Shown: positions 1 to 8,577 of the stretch, one piece after another | How positions within the stretch are numbered: the stretch's first letter is position 1 | Layout: the number at the start of each line of letters is the position of its first letter | Origin: Microcoleus vaginatus WJT46-NPBG5 | GTDB taxonomy: Bacteria; Cyanobacteriota; Cyanobacteriia; Cyanobacteriales; Oscillatoriaceae | NCBI GenBank assembly: GCA_019359355.1 | Contig: JAHHHM010000038.1 | Coordinates: 1 to 37,900, forward strand | Direction of reading: 5' to 3' | DNA: 37,900 bases | Notes under the pieces: model-generated | What the model was told of the DNA's origin: nothing | Database searches by the model: none | Seen by the model: only the letters and a program-made list of their open reading frames with translations | Program-made: the position numbers and the translations under genes

Positions 1-522
1 GCTACAGGCAAACCTAGTCGGATTTTGTTTAAGGTTGAAAAAGAATACGTGTATGGAAGTGGAAAATCGCTCTTTGGCAGCGATTGGATGAGTTAGCAAT
101 TACACCCGGAGTCTGTGTCTACTATCACAGAGTCTATTGAAGCTTATAAAAAAAGAATGGGTATTGAAGAAATGTTCCGCGACTGTAAAAGTGGTGGCTA
201 TAATCTAGAAAGCACTGGATTAAGAGGAGAGCGATTGAACTCAATGATTTTGGTGATGTCTCTGGCTTATTTACAGTCAACCCTGCGAGGGGGTGAAATC
301 AACAGACATCTTGGACAAAAATATGTCTCTCGTCTCAAGGAATCCGGGAGAATCTATGGAAGACGCAGCACCTTTGGCATTGGGTTAGATGGAGAAAACT
401 GGGTGAAAAACTTGGAACAATCTCACCAAGAGGCCACAGAATTAACCAATTTGTCCCCCCATAAACGCCGCTTTTATCAGCGAGGTCTAAGGGCGCAAAC
501 CATTATCGGCTCTACCTTATAG
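1..522 (+). mobile_element. IS4-family transposase remnant (C-terminal part)
   Basis: The open frame after a stop at 94-96 carries the IS4 YREK signature, Y-x2-R-x3-E-x6-K, in YKKRMGIEEMFRDCK. It is followed by the typical tail SGGYNLE...GERL and by RRFYQRGLRAQ near the C-terminus. The glutamate of this motif is the third acid of the DDE catalytic triad; the two aspartates would lie upstream. The same frame is also open from 1 to 93 but is broken by the TAG at 94, so the gene looks decayed, or at least interrupted, besides being cut by the window edge. The terminal inverted repeat downstream of 522 could not be defined. It lies beyond the 3' end of the ribosomal cluster, where an insertion would do little harm. 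Family assignment is confident; functionality is doubtful. Confidence 0.8.
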
Positions 523-791
523 CTCTCTTGTTACCCCTTCAGAAAAAATTCAAGTTAAAAAAGAAGGTACTGTATAGCAGCTATATTGGCGTTTAGATTT
601 ATGAAAATGTTCATACTGTTTAATGTGAAGTCATTCAAATGTTTTACAAAAAAACTATTTTTGAATGGAAAAGCGAAATTTAAGCAATGACTGTTAGGCA
701 AATGCTTGTTTCCAGTCCTCGATAAATTGCTGGTTTGTTCAAAACTATATTCTTTATAGCTGCTGCTGTACTAGCCAAAAGTTGTTCCTTC

Positions 792-947
792 TTAAGCCAA
801 CACCTTCATGCCTTTGTGATTAATTGCTTTACCGATATGCCTTCTGCCGGCGAATGAACTAAATTTGATATTATTAGTGTTCCCAGCAGCATTAATTACT
901 AACCGAATATTTGCTACTTGATCGGGAATTTTTGAACGGGCAAACAT
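792..947 (-). CDS. Small unrecognised ORF, possibly a gene fragment
   Basis: This is an ATG-started frame of 51 residues, beginning MFARSKIPDQVAN and ending GMKVLA before TAA. It contains NAAGNTNN and FAGRRHIGKAI. I do not recognise the family. No clear Shine-Dalgarno sequence precedes it, and it sits in a spacer that already carries transposase debris. It could be the end of a broken gene or chance. It is recorded because its composition is more protein-like than that of neighbouring frames. Confidence is low. Confidence 0.2.
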   Translation of the reverse strand: MFARSKIPDQVANIRLVINAAGNTNNIKFSSFAGRRHIGKAINHKGMKVLA

Positions 948-1293
948 AGCCCTAGTGTTTCTTCAGCAGGGTTTCACGCAGGAGTCGTGGGCAAGACGCC
1001 AAAAGTTTACACGCTAAAGTCGGCAAAGCCTTCACCCAGAGTCCCATCCGGCAAAAACTTGCCCCCTGAATTATTCCGTACCAGGTTCAAGAATTTTAAA
1101 TTCCCTAACTCCATAATTCCGGTATCATCCCCACTTGTATGGACAAGTAGAAAATATTGCTATTTAATCTAATATCTTAATAAAGTATCAGGTGAACCAG
1201 CTTGTTTTCGCTAGCCAGTTCGCTAGGATGCAGAAGTCAAACAGGGGCATCCCAAAAGTGTAGTAATTTTAAATATTATTATGAAAATTTTTG

Positions 1294-1313
1294 CCCCGAC
1301 ACTAATATCGGGG
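1294..1313 (-). terminator. Candidate terminator hairpin at the end of the ribosomal cluster
   Basis: A 6-bp GC-rich stem, CCCCGA (1294-1299) with TCGGGG (1308-1313), has an 8-base loop. It lies about 100 bases past the prfA stop. In the minus-strand transcript the stem is followed by GCAAAAATTTTC, a poor U-tract; in the plus direction it is followed by TGTTTCTT. It is the only strong stem I found between prfA and the IS remnant. Confidence 0.45.
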
Positions 1314-1410
1314 TGTTTCTTGTGAGCGATGATTAACATGAGTTGGGCACAGCATTCACGAAGGCGAACTGCTATGCCGGCACCTCAATAGGAATTATCT
1401 CAAACCGACA

Positions 1411-2520
1411 TTAAACTGAACTCGGCGCAGAAGTGGAAGCGGCGAGTTCTTCCAAGCGTTCCTGCTGATCTTGGCCTATACAGGATTGAATCAGCTGTTC
1501 GATTTCACCTTCCAAAACAGGGGTGAGGGTAAAATTTTGTCCAAGCCGGTGATCCGTGACGCGATTATCTTTGTAATTGTAAGTACGGATCTTTTCCGAA
1601 CGTGCGCCGGTGCCGACTTGGGAACGCCGCATGGATGTGACGGCTTCTTGTTGCTCCCGCAGCTTCAGCTCATAAAGCTTGGCCCGCAAAATTTGCATGG
1701 CTCGCTCTCTGTTTTGTAGCTGGGAACGCTCTTCGGTACAGAAGATCCGGATGCCAGTTGGTTTGTGGAACAAGTCAACGGCTGTTTCCACTTTGTTGAC
1801 GTTTTGGCCACCGGCACCGCCTGAACGAGCCGTAGTGAGTTCAATTTCCTTCGGATCAATGTGGACTTCCACATCATCTACCTCTGGCATGACTGCCACG
1901 GTTGCCGTTGAAGTGTGGACGCGTCCGCCGGCTTCTGTTACCGGCACACGCTGTACCCGATGGACGCCGGCTTCAAATTTCAGCTTGCTATAAACTTGGT
2001 CGCCTTGAATTTCCAGAACAGCCTCTTTAAAGCCGCCCATTTCTGCTAAAGATTCGCTTACCAGTTTTACTCGCCAATTTTGGTTTTCAGCATAGCGGGA
2101 ATACATCCGCAGTAAATCCCCGGCCCAAATACTGGCCTCATCACCACCTGTGCCGGCGCGGATTTCCAGCATGATGTTTTTATCATCATTCGGGTCTCGG
2201 GGCAGCAGCAATATTTTCAGGCGCGTCTCTAAGCTTTCCAGCTTGGCTTCCAGTTCTTCAACTTCCAGCGCTGCCATTTCTTGCAGATCAGGATCGCTGT
2301 TTGATTCCTTAAGCACTTGCCGAGTGCCGATCAATTCCTGCTGAGTTGTTTTCCAAATCTCATAGGTATCGACCACTTCTTCTAGAGAGGAACGAGCCTT
2401 AGCCACCCGCTGGTACTCATTCGGCTCTCTGGCCACATCTGGGTCAGCCAGACGGCGGGTTAACTCGTTGAAGGTTTGCTCAACGGATTTTAGCTTGTCG
2501 AGCAGATAAGTCTCAGCCAT
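1411..2520 (-). CDS. prfA: Peptide chain release factor 1 (RF1)
   Basis: RF1 reads UAA and UAG stop codons in the ribosomal A site and triggers peptidyl-tRNA hydrolysis. The catalytic GGQ lies at residues 237-239 in [10 protein letters not shown]. The stop-codon recognition tripeptide is PVT at about 193-195, the P-x-T type of RF1 rather than the SPF of RF2. The domain 1 coiled coil is visible at 70-105. I start at the ATG at 2520 (MAETYLL), giving 369 residues as usual for cyanobacteria. The longest frame would begin 18 bases earlier at a TTG, and neither start has a strong Shine-Dalgarno sequence. It is the last gene of the minus-strand cluster, about 140 bases after rpmE. Confidence 0.95.
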   Translation of the reverse strand: MAETYLLDKLKSVEQTFNELTRRLADPDVAREPNEYQRVAKARSSLEEVVDTYEIWKTTQQELIGTRQVLKESNSDPDLQEMAALEVEELEAKLESLETRLKILLLPRDPNDDKNIMLEIRAGTGGDEASIWAGDLLRMYSRYAENQNWRVKLVSESLAEMGGFKEAVLEIQGDQVYSKLKFEAGVHRVQRVPVTEAGGRVHTSTATVAVMPEVDDVEVHIDPKEIELTTARSGGAGGQNVNKVETAVDLFHKPTGIRIFCTEERSQLQNRERAMQILRAKLYELKLREQQEAVTSMRRSQVGTGARSEKIRTYNYKDNRVTDHRLGQNFTLTPVLEGEIEQLIQSCIGQDQQERLEELAASTSAPSSV

Positions 2521-2663
2521 GTCGCGATCACCAGTCAAAATAGGAGGGTTTATCAGCGTTTTTTAGCGCTCAGCGGCTACTGTGTTTAGTGGCCTAGGGC
2601 TGAGTGCTGAGTTTTGAGTTAATTCAAAACTCAATTCCTCAAAACTTCTTGCTGACAGCCCTG

Positions 2664-2909
2664 CTACCTTTTCTTTTTGCCTTGCTCGCCTGCAGGAGCT
2701 TCGCTTCCCATGCCGTACTTACGCAAGAAGCGCTCAACGCGGCCTTCTGTGTCAATAATTTTCTGGGTGCCGGTGTAGTAAGGGTGGTTGCCAGACCAAA
2801 CATCAACGTGCAGTTCGGGCTTTGTGGAACCAATCGTCATGACTAATTCCCCGTTGCAGTAAACCTTGGCGTCGGGATACCACTGAGGATGAATATCAGG
2901 TTTTGCCAT
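2664..2909 (-). CDS. rpmE: 50S ribosomal protein L31, zinc-free form
   Basis: L31 bridges the central protuberance of the 50S subunit and the 30S head. The 81-residue protein has the family core GSTKPELHVDVWSGNHPYYTG and a basic C-terminus ending GKKKR. Zinc-binding L31 carries four cysteines. Here only Cys18 remains, and the second pair is replaced in the VDVWSGNHP segment, so this is the C-minus form expected not to bind zinc. It lies between rpsI and prfA, the normal cyanobacterial position. Confidence 0.95.
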   Translation of the reverse strand: MAKPDIHPQWYPDAKVYCNGELVMTIGSTKPELHVDVWSGNHPYYTGTQKIIDTEGRVERFLRKYGMGSEAPAGEQGKKKR

Positions 2910-3031
2910 CGTTTTCGACTCTTAATCGGTTGACTCTGAAATCATTTTAACGCTCATTGGCCTGTATCGTTTGCCCTGAGTCCTTTGCGTTTAAATAAGG
3001 GGCAAAGGACATAAGACAAAGGACGTTTGAC

Positions 3032-3445
3032 TTAGCGCTTAGAGTATTGAGGTGCCTTACGGGCTTTACGCAGACCGTATTTCTTCCGTTCTTTGGCGCG
3101 GGGATCGCGGGTTAAATACCCTTCGATTTTCAACGGTTGGCGGTTGTCTGGGTCTAGCTGGCAAAGGGCGCGGGCCACGCCTAGGCGAATGGATTCTGCT
3201 TGGCCGGTTAATCCGCCACCTTGAACCTTAACCAGGATGTCATATTCATTTTCCAGACCCAAGGTTTCTAAGGGAGCCTTGGCAGCAGCTTGATAACCGG
3301 CATTAAATTGCAGGTAATCCTCTCCAGTTCGACCGTTGATGAGCAGCTGGCCGGTACCGGGAACGAGGCGCACTCGTGCGACGGATGATTTACGGCGTCC
3401 GGTGCCCCAGTACATGGCGCGACCGCTTTGTTCGGTTGCTTGCAT
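3032..3445 (-). CDS. rpsI: 30S ribosomal protein S9
   Basis: S9 sits in the 30S head, and its C-terminal tail reaches the P-site tRNA. The 137-residue protein has the diagnostic [16 protein letters not shown] block near the N-terminus, [19 protein letters not shown] in the middle, and the conserved RKAPQYSKR tail with the terminal Ser-Lys-Arg that contacts tRNA. Its ATG overlaps the rplM stop by one base (TAATG), indicating translational coupling. The pair L13-S9 is a universal bacterial operon. Confidence 0.97.
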   Translation of the reverse strand: MQATEQSGRAMYWGTGRRKSSVARVRLVPGTGQLLINGRTGEDYLQFNAGYQAAAKAPLETLGLENEYDILVKVQGGGLTGQAESIRLGVARALCQLDPDNRQPLKIEGYLTRDPRAKERKKYGLRKARKAPQYSKR

Positions 3446-3906
3446 TAGTCTTTTCCTCCGGGAATCGTTTGAATATTCAGGGTTTGGGGTTTTTGAGCTT
3501 CGTGGGGATGGTCGGGACCGGCGTAGACTTTCAGATTGGTGAACAGTTGTCTGCCGAGGCTGTTTTTGGGCAGCATCCCCTTCACGGCTTGCTCGACGAT
3601 CCGTTCGGGGATGCGAGCTTGCAATTTGGCGAAGGTTTCTGTTTTCATGCCGCCCGGTCTGCCGGAAGTGCGCCGGTAGAGTTTCTGGGTGCGTTTTTTG
3701 CCGGTGACGTTGATTTTTTCCGCATTCACCACGATCACAAAGTCCCCTGTATCGATGTGAGGGGTATAGATGGGTTTGTTTTTCCCCCGTAAAATCATGG
3801 CGATTGCAGTGGCCAGCCGGCCTAGGCGCTGGTCAGCGGCATCCACAACGTACCAGTTTTTCTCGATAGAAGTTGGATTGGGTAGGAAAGTTTTGTTTTC
3901 GCTCAT
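3445..3906 (-). CDS. rplM: 50S ribosomal protein L13
   Basis: L13 is an early assembly protein binding 23S rRNA. The 153-residue sequence shows the family landmarks [39 protein letters not shown] and [11 protein letters not shown]. The length is typical. It lies 24 bases after truA and overlaps rpsI by one base. The 24-base gap to truA contains only TTTGTC-like short-repeat sequence. Confidence 0.97.
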   Translation of the reverse strand: MSENKTFLPNPTSIEKNWYVVDAADQRLGRLATAIAMILRGKNKPIYTPHIDTGDFVIVVNAEKINVTGKKRTQKLYRRTSGRPGGMKTETFAKLQARIPERIVEQAVKGMLPKNSLGRQLFTNLKVYAGPDHPHEAQKPQTLNIQTIPGGKD

Positions 3907-3930
3907 TTGTCATTATGTCCTTTGTCATCT

Positions 3931-4809
3931 TTAAAAAATCTTTTGTTTTTCGTCTTTTGTCATTTGCGCTGGGACAAGAGACGAAGAACCAAAGAAGAAT
4001 TTGGGCATGGTGTCAAACCAGATATCTGGGGGAAACGGGGAGTCGGGATAGCCAACTCGTAGCAGGCAAAGTCCGTGAGCCGGTGCTGCATACTTGACTT
4101 CTTCACGGCGCTCGTTTGTCCACAGTTCTTGGAAATTGGCCAGCGACCGCTGTCCCCTGCCCACTTGAACCAGCAGCCCGACGAGCAGGCGCATCATGCC
4201 ATAGAGGAAGCCATTGGCTTGTACTTCGATATGAAGGAATGGCCCTTGCCGGTAGCACTCAGCGACGTGTACTTCCACCCAAGAATGCTTGCGCTGCGAT
4301 CCAGCTCGGTGAAAAGCAGCCAGATGATGGTAGCCAACCAGCGGTTTTAAGGCTGCTTGGATTAATGATTCATCTAAGGGGGCATGATAATAATGCCAAG
4401 CAAAGGGTTGCACAAACAAGTTGGGTTGCGCTTCTGTATAGAGGCTGTAGCGATAACGACGCCACTCGGCACAGAAGCGAGCGTGCCAGTCTGAAGGCAC
4501 TGAGGCCGAGGCCCGAACCAAAACATCTTTGGGCAACCTGGTATTGAGAACTGCTGCCCACCGATGGCCCGGAATGGTGCCGGTGGCATCAAAGTGAGCG
4601 ACCTGAGCTGCTGCGTGGACGCCGGCATCGGTGCGACCGGCTCCATAAAGAGTCACTGGCCGATTGAGTGCAGATTGCAAGACTTTTTCAATTTCTTCTT
4701 GCACACTTCGATGATGGGGTTGCCGTTGCCAACCATGAAAATGAGTGCCTAGGTATTGAATCACCAGGGCAATTCGCTGTGTGTTGGTTGGGCAATGTGC
4801 GCTATCCAT
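3931..4809 (-). CDS. truA: tRNA pseudouridine synthase A (TruA)
   Basis: TruA isomerises uridines 38-40 in the anticodon stem-loop of many tRNAs. The catalytic motif GAGRTDAGVHA is present, with the nucleophilic aspartate at about residue 61. The N-terminal IQYLGTHFHGWQRQ block and C-terminal FLYGMMRLLVG block fit the family. I choose the ATG at 4809 (MDSAHCPT), giving 292 residues. A TTG nine bases upstream would add three residues with no better ribosome-binding site. The last 15 or so residues, rich in Phe, Ser and Lys, run beyond the usual family end. Its place between rplQ and rplM is conserved in cyanobacteria. Confidence 0.94.
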   Translation of the reverse strand: MDSAHCPTNTQRIALVIQYLGTHFHGWQRQPHHRSVQEEIEKVLQSALNRPVTLYGAGRTDAGVHAAAQVAHFDATGTIPGHRWAAVLNTRLPKDVLVRASASVPSDWHARFCAEWRRYRYSLYTEAQPNLFVQPFAWHYYHAPLDESLIQAALKPLVGYHHLAAFHRAGSQRKHSWVEVHVAECYRQGPFLHIEVQANGFLYGMMRLLVGLLVQVGRGQRSLANFQELWTNERREEVKYAAPAHGLCLLRVGYPDSPFPPDIWFDTMPKFFFGSSSLVPAQMTKDEKQKIF

Positions 4810-4820
4810 CTTTTGCAAAT

Positions 4821-4892
4821 TACTAACAGCTAATTGCTAATTCCCATTAGCCATCAACCATTAGCATTCGCCAATGACCAATGACCCATGAC
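4821..4892. repeat. Degenerate heptamer repeats between rplQ and truA
   Basis: The spacer is made of units about 7 bases long related to CCATTAG and CCAATGA, for example CCATTAG, CCATCAA, CCATTAG, then CCAATGA, CCAATGA, CCCATGA. This looks like a decayed short tandemly repeated repetitive (STRR) array. It fills almost the whole 84-base gap between the two genes. Confidence 0.6.
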
Positions 4893-4893
4893 C

Positions 4894-5244
4894 TCAGACG
4901 AGTTCGATAATCGCCATTTCAGCATTGTCCCCTCGTCTGGGCATGGTTCGCAGAACCCGGGTATAGCCTCCGTTTCGATTGCCATACCGAGTAGCCACTT
5001 GTTCAAACAGCGCATGGACGAGCTGTTTGTCGTAGATATAGCCGAGGGCTTGCCGGCGGGCAGATAGAGAGCCATCTTTGGCCAAAGTAATGATCCGGTC
5101 AGCTTCCGAGCGAACCGCTTTGGCCCGCGTTTTTGTGGTAGTAATCCGACCGTGGCGGAGCAGCTCGGTGGTCAGCGCTCTGAGCAAAGCCCGACGCTGA
5201 TCTGCCGGCTTACCGAGTTGAGGAACACGACAACCGTGACGCAT
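4894..5244 (-). CDS. rplQ: 50S ribosomal protein L17
   Basis: L17 is a 50S protein near the exit tunnel. The 116-residue protein starts [20 protein letters not shown] and carries [18 protein letters not shown], both diagnostic. The C-terminus [23 protein letters not shown] is the normal family end. It follows rpoA by about 105 bases, the standard alpha-operon arrangement. Confidence 0.97.
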   Translation of the reverse strand: MRHGCRVPQLGKPADQRRALLRALTTELLRHGRITTTKTRAKAVRSEADRIITLAKDGSLSARRQALGYIYDKQLVHALFEQVATRYGNRNGGYTRVLRTMPRRGDNAEMAIIELV

Positions 5245-5349
5245 AAGGAATTCTAAAGTATAATTACAAAGTGAGAAATCAGAATGAAAAAGGGAGAAGG
5301 GAGCAGTAGAAAATTAGTTTTTCCCGCGTGCTTATCCCTTGTCCCTTTT

Positions 5350-6294
5350 TTACGTGGTTTTCGCCGATTTTTCTTGCGGCAGCGTAATGCCTAAACGCTT
5401 CTGCAAAGCTTCAATCACTTCTTCAGCGGACTTTTGACCGAAGTTTTTGATCTCTAAAAGATCTTCTTGGCTGTAATCCAGTAAGTCGGCTACTGAGTTA
5501 ATTTGCGCCCGCTTGAGACAGTTATAGGCTCGCACTGAGAGCTGCAACTCTTCAATTGGAATCTGGCTGGTTGGATCTTCTGGGAATTCGTCTGCTTTAT
5601 CCAGTGTCTCAAGGTTGATATCCTTGAGCGGATTGAACAGATCAACCAAAATATTCGCAGCTTGGCTGAGGGCCTCTTGGGGGCTGAGGCTGCCATTCGT
5701 CCAGATTTCCATAATTAGCCGATCTTTCTCCAGAGAACCCCCAACGCGGGCATCCTCAACGCTGTAGTTGACTTTGCGAACCGGCATAAAGATCGCGTCA
5801 ATCTGGAGAAAGTCTACAGGGGTGTCGTCTCGGCTGCGATCAACCGCTCGATAGCCTCTGCCTTTTTCAATCCGAAATTCCATTTCCAACGTAGCTCCCT
5901 CTGAGAGGGTGGCCACATATTGGTTCTGATCGACCACTTCGACCTCAGAAGGCAGATCGAACTGTGATGCCGTAACAGTTGCTGACCCATTTACGAGCAA
6001 TCGACCAATCTGGGGTTGAGAGGAATAGGTTTTGAGGACAACTTCCTTCATGTTAAGGAGGATTTCCAGCACATCCTCCCGCACCCCTGGAATTGTGGCA
6101 AACTCGTGATTAACCCCCGCAATGCGGACAGCCGTCACCGCCGCACCTTCCAGGTTAGACAGTAGCACCCGCCTCAGCGCATTGCCGACCGTGGTTCCTT
6201 GCCCCCGTTCCAGCGGCTCCAAAATAAATTTGCCGTACTGACCCTGATCTTTCTCAGTGTTGGACTCTACACATTCAATCTGAAACTGCGCCAC
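5350..6294 (-). CDS. rpoA: DNA-directed RNA polymerase subunit alpha
   Basis: Alpha dimerises to seed RNA polymerase assembly; its C-terminal domain binds UP elements and activators. The N-terminal domain (about 1-230) carries ERGQGTTVGNALRRVLL and the dimer interface. The C-terminal domain (about 245-305) carries the helix-hairpin-helix segment YNCLKRAQINSVADLL and EEVIEALQKRLG. I start at GTG 6294 (VAQFQIECVES), 314 residues. It has a strong GGGAGGT ribosome-binding site 6 bases upstream, and cyanobacterial alpha begins with this AQFQIECVES block. The longest frame adds 31 N-terminal residues without family support. Confidence 0.96.
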   Translation of the reverse strand: MAQFQIECVESNTEKDQGQYGKFILEPLERGQGTTVGNALRRVLLSNLEGAAVTAVRIAGVNHEFATIPGVREDVLEILLNMKEVVLKTYSSQPQIGRLLVNGSATVTASQFDLPSEVEVVDQNQYVATLSEGATLEMEFRIEKGRGYRAVDRSRDDTPVDFLQIDAIFMPVRKVNYSVEDARVGGSLEKDRLIMEIWTNGSLSPQEALSQAANILVDLFNPLKDINLETLDKADEFPEDPTSQIPIEELQLSVRAYNCLKRAQINSVADLLDYSQEDLLEIKNFGQKSAEEVIEALQKRLGITLPQEKSAKTT

Positions 6295-6300
6295 GGAGTG

Positions 6301-6307
6301 ACCTCCC
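6301..6307 (-). promoter_or_regulatory. Shine-Dalgarno site fixing the rpoA GTG start
   Basis: On the minus strand this reads GGGAGGT, ending 6 bases before the GTG at 6294. It decides the start in favour of the 314-residue protein over the upstream in-frame start at 6387. Confidence 0.8.
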
Positions 6308-6435
6308 TTCTCCTTGATCCCTGGAAGGCTCACATAGCCTCCCTCTATGAATGCTGACTTGATACCCAGCTGTGTTTCCGCAGGCAAAATCCAAAGAAAT
6401 TCTTTGTTGTGTTTTGCCTGTTGGCTTTCGAGTGC

Positions 6436-6831
6436 CTAAACTCGCCGCCGTTTCGGCGGGCGGCAGCCATTGTGGGGAATTGGGGTAATGTCCCGAATCA
6501 GTGTGATTTCTAGCCCAGCACCTTGTAAGGCACGTATCGCAGTTTCTCGACCCGATCCTGGCCCACTCACCATCACTTCTATCTGGCGCATCCCCTGGTC
6601 GCCGGCTCGTCTAGCCGCGCTCTCAGCTGCTGTTTGAGCGGCAAAGGGGGTGCCTTTTTTAGCTCCCTTGAAGCCGCTAGAGCCGGCTGAAGCCCAGGAA
6701 ATCACCTCACCGTTTTGATCGGTGATCGTGACAATGGTGTTATTAAAGGTAGACTGAATGTAGGCTACCCCATTGGGGACGTTCCGTTTTTGCTTACGCG
6801 CCCCTGTTTTTTTTGGTGTTTGTCGCGCCAT
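6436..6831 (-). CDS. rpsK: 30S ribosomal protein S11
   Basis: S11 lies on the 30S platform near the E site and the Shine-Dalgarno helix. The 131-residue protein has [42 protein letters not shown] and the conserved end [16 protein letters not shown]. The basic N-terminal tail [15 protein letters not shown] is typical. It lies between rpsM (54-base gap) and rpoA. Confidence 0.97.
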   Translation of the reverse strand: MARQTPKKTGARKQKRNVPNGVAYIQSTFNNTIVTITDQNGEVISWASAGSSGFKGAKKGTPFAAQTAAESAARRAGDQGMRQIEVMVSGPGSGRETAIRALQGAGLEITLIRDITPIPHNGCRPPKRRRV

Positions 6832-6885
6832 ATCGGTCTGTTTGAGAGGGTTTTAAGTTGATTGTTGTTGAGTTTTAGAAGGCGC

Positions 6886-7269
6886 TTACTTCTTAGCTGC
6901 TGCCTTCTTCTTACCTGCAACGGTCCGACGGGCACCGCGACGGGTTCGAGCGTTTGTGCGGGTTCTCTGTCCCCGTACCGGCAGTCCCAAGCGATGGCGC
7001 CGACCTCGGTAGGTACCGATATCCATGAGGCGCTTGATGTTCATCCCCTCTAAGCGCCTGAGATCCCCTTCAACTTGATAGTCGCTTTCTACCGCTTCTC
7101 TTAGGGCCGCTACATCCGCGTCACTTAAATCTTTGACGCGGGTGTCAGGATTGACACCCGTGGCGGCTAGAATATCTTTGGACCTCGATAGCCCAATCCC
7201 ATAAATGTAGGTCAGACCGATTTCGACGCGCTTATCGCGAGGAAGGTCTACCCCGGCAATCCGTGCCAC
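6886..7269 (-). CDS. rpsM: 30S ribosomal protein S13
   Basis: S13 in the 30S head forms intersubunit bridges with L5 and contacts P-site tRNA through its C-terminal tail. The 127-residue protein begins [21 protein letters not shown] and contains a helix-two-turn-helix region plus the [20 protein letters not shown] block. It ends with a Lys/Ala-rich tail, GKKKAAAKK. Length and ends are normal. Confidence 0.97.
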   Translation of the reverse strand: MARIAGVDLPRDKRVEIGLTYIYGIGLSRSKDILAATGVNPDTRVKDLSDADVAALREAVESDYQVEGDLRRLEGMNIKRLMDIGTYRGRRHRLGLPVRGQRTRTNARTRRGARRTVAGKKKAAAKK

Positions 7270-7355
7270 GATTTTTTCTCCCTATTCTTTACTTTGTTGC
7301 TAAAAATCTCGAATGGACAGATGCCAGATGGACATCTCTGTGAGATTTGGGTAAG

Positions 7356-7469
7356 CTAACCTTGACGTTGCTTGTGTTTCGGGTTAGAACAAATTACCAT
7401 GACCCGACCGCGACGACGAATGACGCGGCATTTCTCGCAAATCTTTTTGACTGATGCTCTAACTTTCAT
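7356..7469 (-). CDS. rpmJ: 50S ribosomal protein L36
   Basis: L36 is the smallest 50S protein and stabilises 23S rRNA junctions. This 37-residue frame starts [14 protein letters not shown] and ends KHKQRQG, then TAG. The zinc-ribbon ligands are complete: Cys11, Cys14, Cys27 and His32 (C-x2-C-x12-C-x4-H), so this is the zinc-binding C-plus form, in contrast to L31 here. It sits between infA and rpsM, its standard place, and is easily lost in automatic calls because of its size. Confidence 0.96.
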   Translation of the reverse strand: MKVRASVKKICEKCRVIRRRGRVMVICSNPKHKQRQG

Positions 7470-7578
7470 GCCTTTTTTGGCAGCACTACAAACGTAATAT
7501 TATATCAATTTCTGTTGAGATTACAAAAAACTCAGCAAAATTTTCCTTGTCTGAGTTTTTAAACCGTTTTATCTAAAG

Positions 7579-7803
7579 CTACTTCTTGCGAAGCCGGTAA
7601 GTAATTCTCCCTTTCGTCAAGTCATAAGGCGTTAACTCGACTTTGACGCGATCTCCTGGCAAAATTTTGATGTAATTGCGCCGGATTTTGCCGGAAATAT
7701 GAGCGAGAACGTTAAACCCATTATCTAGGTCAACGCGAAACATCGCATTAGGCAGGGATTCCGTCACCGTGCCTTCCATCTCAATTAAATCTTGCTTAGC
7801 CAA
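7579..7803 (-). CDS. infA: Translation initiation factor IF-1
   Basis: IF-1 occupies the ribosomal A site during initiation and assists IF-2 and IF-3. The 74-residue protein is a single OB fold: [24 protein letters not shown], then [22 protein letters not shown] and a C-terminal [10 protein letters not shown]. The length is canonical. A spacer of 219 bases separates it from adk, longer than most gaps here, and could house an internal promoter, though I see no convincing -10/-35 pair. Confidence 0.97.
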   Translation of the reverse strand: MAKQDLIEMEGTVTESLPNAMFRVDLDNGFNVLAHISGKIRRNYIKILPGDRVKVELTPYDLTKGRITYRLRKK

Positions 7804-8022
7804 TGTGTTTTTTCCTTGACGCGACTGTATCTAGAACTCAACCCAACAGTTTTTTTCTTTCCACTGAGTCTAAAACTGCTTAGGGCACTCTAGCTTTACA
7901 TATCTTAGCAAAGCTTTCACCCAAAGCAGTCTGACACTTATCAGGCAAGCAGTCTTGACTCAGATGAAGAATTTGAGTGAACGGTCAGGCAACGCCCTCA
8001 GCCCCGTGCACTGGCGTGCAGA

Positions 8023-8577
8023 TCAGGACTCTATGAGTTGTTTGAGTGCTGCGGTGACCTCCTGCATCGATTGATTGCCATTAACAGAAACGAGCTGCTG
8101 CTGTCCGCTGTAATAGTCAATCAGCGGTGCTGTTTGTTCTCTATAAACTTCCAGACGCCGGCGAATTGTCTCTTCGTTGTCATCCTTGCGCCCTCGGCTT
8201 AGCATTCGTTCCACCAAGACGGCATCAGGCACGTCCAAGTTGACAACGCGATCCGAATGCTGTTCTAATTCTTGGAGCAGCTTATCCAAAAAGGTAGCCT
8301 GAGTGACGTTACGCGGGAAGCCATCTAAAATCCAGCCGGCTTTAGCATCCGGTTGCCCCAGACGTTCCCGCACCATCTCCAGGATCAGCTCATCAGGCAC
8401 TAACTCGCCGCGATCCATGTATCCTTGGGCTTTTTCACCCAAGGGAGTTTTTTCTGCAACGCAGGCCCGCAAAATATCGCCGGTTGAAATATGGGGAATG
8501 TGGCAAAGCTCAGCAAGTAGATGAGCTTGTGTGCCTTTACCGGCTCCTGGAGGCCCTAAAAAAATCAATCGCGTCAC
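8023..8577 (-). CDS. adk: Adenylate kinase (short form)
   Basis: Adenylate kinase catalyses ATP + AMP to 2 ADP in the cytoplasm. The P-loop [10 protein letters not shown] is at residues 7-16, and the AMP-binding segment [10 protein letters not shown] and the DGFPRN motif are present. At 184 residues it is the short form, in which the large zinc-type LID is replaced by a short loop (around [15 protein letters not shown]). The start is GTG, overlapping the secY stop by one base (TAGTG), so translation is coupled to secY. secY-adk-infA is a conserved arrangement. Confidence 0.97.
   Translation of the reverse strand: MTRLIFLGPPGAGKGTQAHLLAELCHIPHISTGDILRACVAEKTPLGEKAQGYMDRGELVPDELILEMVRERLGQPDAKAGWILDGFPRNVTQATFLDKLLQELEQHSDRVVNLDVPDAVLVERMLSRGRKDDNEETIRRRLEVYREQTAPLIDYYSGQQQLVSVNGNQSMQEVTAALKQLIES

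Larger units (their letters stand above)
523..1410. other. Gene-poor spacer between IS remnant and prfA
   Basis: There is no convincing gene in about 890 bases. It holds AT-rich DNA downstream of the transposase remnant, a 51-codon minus-strand frame at 792-947 and a hairpin at 1294-1313, both listed separately. A 61-codon plus-strand frame at 987-1172 has low-complexity composition and no recognisable domain, and I do not call it. The region probably contains remnants of older insertions. Confidence 0.5.

Noticed and set aside
987-1172. 61-residue plus-strand frame near the IS remnant
   Set aside because: Composition is uninformative and no start signal is visible; likely chance.
3376-3792. 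138-residue plus-strand frame over rpsI and rplM
   Set aside because: Antisense shadow of two certain ribosomal protein genes.
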